This document shows, in pieces, positions 6,861-9,616 of a stretch of 9,616 nucleotides of DNA. The translations under genes were made by a program, and so were the position numbers. Origin of the DNA: Clostridia bacterium (GTDB lineage: Bacteria; Bacillota; Clostridia; Christensenellales; UBA1242); assembly GCA_017443885.1 (NCBI GenBank), contig JAFSXW010000094.1:1-9616 (forward strand), given 5' to 3'. How positions within the stretch are numbered: the stretch's first letter is position 1; each line of letters starts with the position of its first letter. The notes beneath the pieces were generated by a model. That model was not told where the DNA came from, made no database searches, and saw only the letters and a program-made list of their open reading frames with translations.

Positions 6861-7616
6861 ATGAACGATAAACAAAATAACACGAACGACGATTGCAAAT
6901 GTTCAGCGGAATGCACTTGCGGAGATGATTGCAACTGCACAGAAGAGAATAAATGCAATCCAAATTGCACTTGTGGCGAGCATAACAAGGGGAAACATCA
7001 TCACAAACATAAGAGTGGCGAAAAATGTGATTGCCACGGGAAAGATGATTGTAATTGCCATGATAATGAGTGCGATTGTGAAGATTGCCACCCAAAAACA
7101 GCCGAAGAAGCACTAAAAATGTATGAGCAGGCTTTTAATAAATACGAAGAAGTTTTAACTAAGCTTGATGCAGATTTAGAAAAAGAAAAGAAACGAGCAG
7201 ATGAAAATGAACATATAGCAAGATGCTTTAGGCAAGATTTAGAGCGATATAAAGAGCGCACGAAGAATATTGAAGCAGATGCTCAAATTTCTGCAAATAT
7301 AAACACAGCAACAAAGTTGCTCCCAATTTTAGACAATTTTAATAGTGCAATTACATCAGCTCAAGATGAGCAGATTAAAAAGGGCTTTTCAATGATATAT
7401 AGCGGGCTAGAAGATGTGATAAAAGGTTTAGGGCTAGAAGAAATTGAAGCACAAGGTGCCGAGTTTAATCCAGAGTTTCACAACTGCGTAAACAAAGTAA
7501 AAGCAGAAAAAGGACAAAAAGAAGGCACTATTTCAAAAGTTTATCAAAAAGGCTATAAAATGGCAGGCGAAAACGGAAAAGTTGTTCGTCATGCCGTTGT
7601 AGAAATATATGAATAA
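6861..7616 (+). CDS. grpE: GrpE nucleotide exchange factor with Cys/His-rich N-terminal extension
   Basis: Cytoplasmic co-chaperone that releases ADP from DnaK. The GrpE core starts near residue 82. A long coiled-coil helix (about 85-150) leads into a four-helix and beta head with NFNSAI, GFSMIYSGLEDVIKGLGLEEI, GAEFNPEFHNCV and QKGYKMAGENGKVVRHAVV. Before it lies an extension not normal for GrpE. Residues 12-76 contain 16 cysteines, 14 of them in seven CxC pairs (CKC, CTC, CNC, CTC, CDC, CNC, CDC). Two blocks are separated by an HNKGKHHHKHK linker (41-51), and residues 41-77 hold 8 histidines. This looks like metallothionein. The extension is translated: AAGGAG (6847-6852) lies 8 bases before ATG 6861, and no good site precedes the next Met (87). 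Total 251 residues against about 180-200 usually. Metal binding is an inference. Confidence 0.95.
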   Translation: MNDKQNNTNDDCKCSAECTCGDDCNCTEENKCNPNCTCGEHNKGKHHHKHKSGEKCDCHGKDDCNCHDNECDCEDCHPKTAEEALKMYEQAFNKYEEVLTKLDADLEKEKKRADENEHIARCFRQDLERYKERTKNIEADAQISANINTATKLLPILDNFNSAITSAQDEQIKKGFSMIYSGLEDVIKGLGLEEIEAQGAEFNPEFHNCVNKVKAEKGQKEGTISKVYQKGYKMAGENGKVVRHAVVEIYE

Positions 7617-7636
7617 AAGGAAAGGAGATTAAAAAA

Positions 7637-9463
7637 ATGGCAAAAATTATAGGTATTGATTTAGGAACCACAAACTCATGTGTGGCTATTATGGAAGGCG
7701 GTGAGCCAGTTGTTATTCCAAACGCAGAAGGATCTAGAACAACCCCAAGTGTTGTTGGATTTAAAAAAGATGGCGAAAGATTAGTTGGCCAAACAGCAAA
7801 ACACCAAGCCGTCGCAAACAGCGAAAACACTGTTTCTAGTATTAAAAGAGATATGGGAACAGATAGAAAAGTTAAACTTAATGGCAAAGATTACACACCA
7901 CAAGAAATTAGCGCAATGATTTTAACAAAGCTTAAAACTGATGCAGAAGCTTATTTGGGCGAAAAGGTAACAGAAGCAGTTATCACTGTTCCTGCATATT
8001 TCACCGATTCTCAACGCCAAGCAACAAAAGATGCTGGAAAAATTGCAGGGCTAGATGTTAAAAGAATTATTAACGAACCAACAGCAGCAGCCCTTGCTTA
8101 TGGACTAGATAAAGCACAAGATAGTAAAGGTCAAAAAATTCTTGTTTACGATTTAGGTGGCGGAACATTTGATATTAGTGTGCTAGATATTGCAGATGGT
8201 GTGTTTGAAGTTTTGGCAACAGCCGGAAACAACCGTCTTGGTGGTGACGATTTCGATAATAAAATTAGTGAATATGTTTTAGCCGAGTTTAAAAACCAAG
8301 AAGGCATAGATTTATCTAATGATAAAGTTGCTATGCAAAGAATTAAAGAAGCCAGCGAAAAGGCAAAAATTGAACTTTCTGGCTCTCTTAAAACCACAAT
8401 TAGCCTTCCATTTATTATGGTAGATAACAATGGCGTTAAAAACCTAGAAGTTGAACTTACAAGAGCAAAATTTGAAAGTTTAATTAGCGATTATGTTGCT
8501 CAAACAATTTCTTTAACTCAAAAAGCACTAGATGATGCAAAACTCACCAAAAACGACATAGCAAAAATAATTATGGTTGGTGGTTCAACAAGAGTTCCAA
8601 TGGTTGTTGAAGAAGTTAAAAAATTCTTGGGCAAAGAGCCATTTAAAGGCATAAATCCAGATGAATGCGTTGCAATTGGTGCTGCAATTCAAGCAGGCGT
8701 TTTAGGTGGAGAAGTTAAAGATGTGCTTCTTCTAGATGTAACACCACTTTCTCTTGGTATTGAAACAATGGGTGGAGTGTTCACAAAACTTATTGAAAGA
8801 AACACAACTATTCCAACTAAAAAATCTCAAATTTTCTCTACTGCCGCAGATAATCAACCAGGCGTTGATATTCATGTTCTTCAAGGCGAAAGAGAACTTG
8901 CTGCCTACAACAAAACTATTGGCAGATTTGAACTAACAGGCATTGCTCCAGCACCTCGTGGAATACCACAAATTGAAGTTACATTTGATATTGATGCAAA
9001 TGGCATTGTTCATGTTAGCGCTAAAGATCTCGGCACAGGAAAAAGCCAAGATATCACAATCACTGCTTCATCAAATTTAAGCGATGAAGAAATAGATAAG
9101 GCCGTTAAAGAGGCTGAAAAATATGCTGAAGAAGATAAAAAGCGTAAAGAAGTTGTAGACACTAAAAATAGCCTAGATCAAATGATTAGCTCTATCGAAA
9201 AAGTGCTTAAAGAAAGCGGAGATAAAGTTAGTGAAGAAGATAAGGCAAAACTTGTTGCCGAAATGGACAGCGCAAAAGAAGTTTATAAAAATAGTGACGA
9301 TATTGAAAAACTAAAAACTGCTCTTGAAAGTCTCACAAAGGTGTCTAACGAAATATTCACAAAACTTTATCAAGGTGCAAATCCTAATGGTGCAAACCAA
9401 AATGGAAATGCCGGAAATGGTGGAACAGACCCTAATAACTTTGGCGACTACACTACTAAATAA
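7637..9463 (+). CDS. dnaK: Molecular chaperone DnaK (Hsp70)
   Basis: ATP-driven Hsp70 chaperone that folds and protects cytoplasmic proteins with DnaJ and GrpE. It is complete at 608 residues. The ATPase domain has IGIDLGTTNSCVAIMEGG (5-22), VPAYF (118-122), DLGGGTFDIS (172-181) and GGSTRVP (315-321). The interdomain linker DVLLLDVTPLSLG is at 362-374, followed by the substrate-binding beta domain and the helical lid. The first ATPase lobe lacks the roughly 24-residue insertion of Gram-negative DnaK, as expected in Bacillota. The tail (about 580-608) is rich in Asn and Gly and ends GDYTTK, not with the acidic EEVKDD-like end of many relatives. ATG 7637 has AAAGGAG (7621-7627) upstream and lies 20 bases after grpE. 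No terminator hairpin with a T run follows. Confidence 0.98.
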   Translation: MAKIIGIDLGTTNSCVAIMEGGEPVVIPNAEGSRTTPSVVGFKKDGERLVGQTAKHQAVANSENTVSSIKRDMGTDRKVKLNGKDYTPQEISAMILTKLKTDAEAYLGEKVTEAVITVPAYFTDSQRQATKDAGKIAGLDVKRIINEPTAAALAYGLDKAQDSKGQKILVYDLGGGTFDISVLDIADGVFEVLATAGNNRLGGDDFDNKISEYVLAEFKNQEGIDLSNDKVAMQRIKEASEKAKIELSGSLKTTISLPFIMVDNNGVKNLEVELTRAKFESLISDYVAQTISLTQKALDDAKLTKNDIAKIIMVGGSTRVPMVVEEVKKFLGKEPFKGINPDECVAIGAAIQAGVLGGEVKDVLLLDVTPLSLGIETMGGVFTKLIERNTTIPTKKSQIFSTAADNQPGVDIHVLQGERELAAYNKTIGRFELTGIAPAPRGIPQIEVTFDIDANGIVHVSAKDLGTGKSQDITITASSNLSDEEIDKAVKEAEKYAEEDKKRKEVVDTKNSLDQMISSIEKVLKESGDKVSEEDKAKLVAEMDSAKEVYKNSDDIEKLKTALESLTKVSNEIFTKLYQGANPNGANQNGNAGNGGTDPNNFGDYTTK

Positions 9464-9511
9464 GTGAAAAGTGAATCGCCCTTAGGGCTAGTGAAAAGTG
9501 AAAAGTGGAGG
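9464..9511. repeat. GTGAAAAGTG repeat tract with small hairpin, directly after dnaK
   Basis: Starting at the first base after the dnaK stop, GTGAAAAGTGAA (9464-9475) recurs as GTGAAAAGTGAAAAGTGG (9491-9508). Between them lies GCCC-TTA-GGGC (9478-9488), a 4-bp stem with a three-base loop beginning with T, the same design as the units that follow. There is no T run, so it is not a standard terminator. It looks like the left border of the hairpin array. Confidence 0.7.
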
Positions 9512-9515
9512 ATAA

Positions 9516-9616
9516 GCAACTGCGTTGCTGTGAAGCACACGCTTTGCGTGCGAGAAGCATTGCCTAAGGCAACGTGAAGCACAAACTCCGTTTGCATGAA
9601 GCGTTGCACTTCGTGC
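9516..9616. repeat. Tandem array of compensated 5-bp hairpins, 22-nt period
   Basis: Four units start at 9516, 9538, 9560 and 9582, exactly 22 bases apart: GCAAC-TGC-GTTGC, CACGC-TTT-GCGTG, TTGCC-TAA-GGCAA and CAAAC-TCC-GTTTG. A fifth (GCAC-TTC-GTGC, 9606-9616) is shifted by about one base and reaches the window edge. Every stem is perfect although its sequence differs, every loop has three bases beginning with T, and the 9-base spacers are TGTGAAGCA, CGAGAAGCA, CGTGAAGCA and CATGAAGCG. The period is not a multiple of three, and no ORF fits. The last part is duplicated at 1-35. Function unknown; it sits where dnaJ would normally follow. Confidence 0.85.

Noticed and set aside
6787..7113. Minus-strand Cys/His-containing ORF opposite grpE
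   Set aside because: It is the antisense shadow of the Cys-rich grpE segment, with no ribosome binding site and no family resemblance. Other long overlapping frames in glyS, hemW, hrcA and dnaK were rejected for the same reason.
9478..9488. GCCC-TTA-GGGC as dnaK terminator
   Set aside because: Only 4 bp and followed by purine-rich sequence (TAGTGAAAAG), with no T run.
9464..9616. CRISPR array
   Set aside because: The period is 22 bases with variable palindromes and a short constant spacer. A CRISPR array has constant repeats of about 23-37 bases and unique spacers of similar length, and there are no cas genes here.

Overview
The window is AT-rich bacterial DNA (about one third GC by eye) using the standard code. 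It looks like a low-GC Gram-positive, probably an uncultured gut-type Clostridia or related Bacillota. The reasons are a single-chain glycyl-tRNA synthetase behind a T-box, an hrcA-grpE-dnaK operon behind a CIRCE operator, a 608-residue DnaK without the Gram-negative nucleotide-domain insertion, and strong AAGGAG-type ribosome binding sites. The lineage is an inference; no rRNA is present.

Layout, left to right. Bases 1-35 are the end of a hairpin repeat array cut by the window edge, and 64-100 hold a second short repeat-like element. Next comes glyS on the minus strand (169-1539) with its terminator, an unusually compact glycine T-box leader (about 1540-1734) and a sigma-A type promoter. Divergent from it is a two-gene MacB/LolCDE-type ABC exporter (ATPase 1912-2619, permease 2621-4255), which ends at a bidirectional terminator. 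That terminator is shared with hemW, which faces it on the minus strand (4429-5577). Divergent from hemW is the heat-shock operon: promoter, CIRCE, hrcA (GTG start at 5835), grpE (6861-7616) and dnaK (7637-9463). Directly after the dnaK stop codon lies a second, better preserved copy of the hairpin array, running off the right edge.

How the genes work together. HrcA should repress its own operon through CIRCE until heat shock removes it. GrpE is the nucleotide exchange factor for DnaK. DnaJ, the usual fourth member, is not in the window and may lie beyond the array. hemW is the usual upstream neighbour of hrcA in Bacillota but is inverted here. glyS is controlled by uncharged tRNA-Gly. The ABC pair is an independent unit with unknown substrate.

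Three things stand out. (1) The post-dnaK array has an exact 22-nt period: perfect 5-bp stems whose sequence changes from unit to unit with compensation, T-initiated three-base loops and a conserved GAAGCA-containing spacer. Its last 32 bases recur exactly at the window start. (2) GrpE carries an N-terminal extension of about 78 residues with 16 Cys and 8 His, resembling a metallothionein. (3) The glycine T-box seems to have only a tiny Stem I with a glycine codon in its apical loop.
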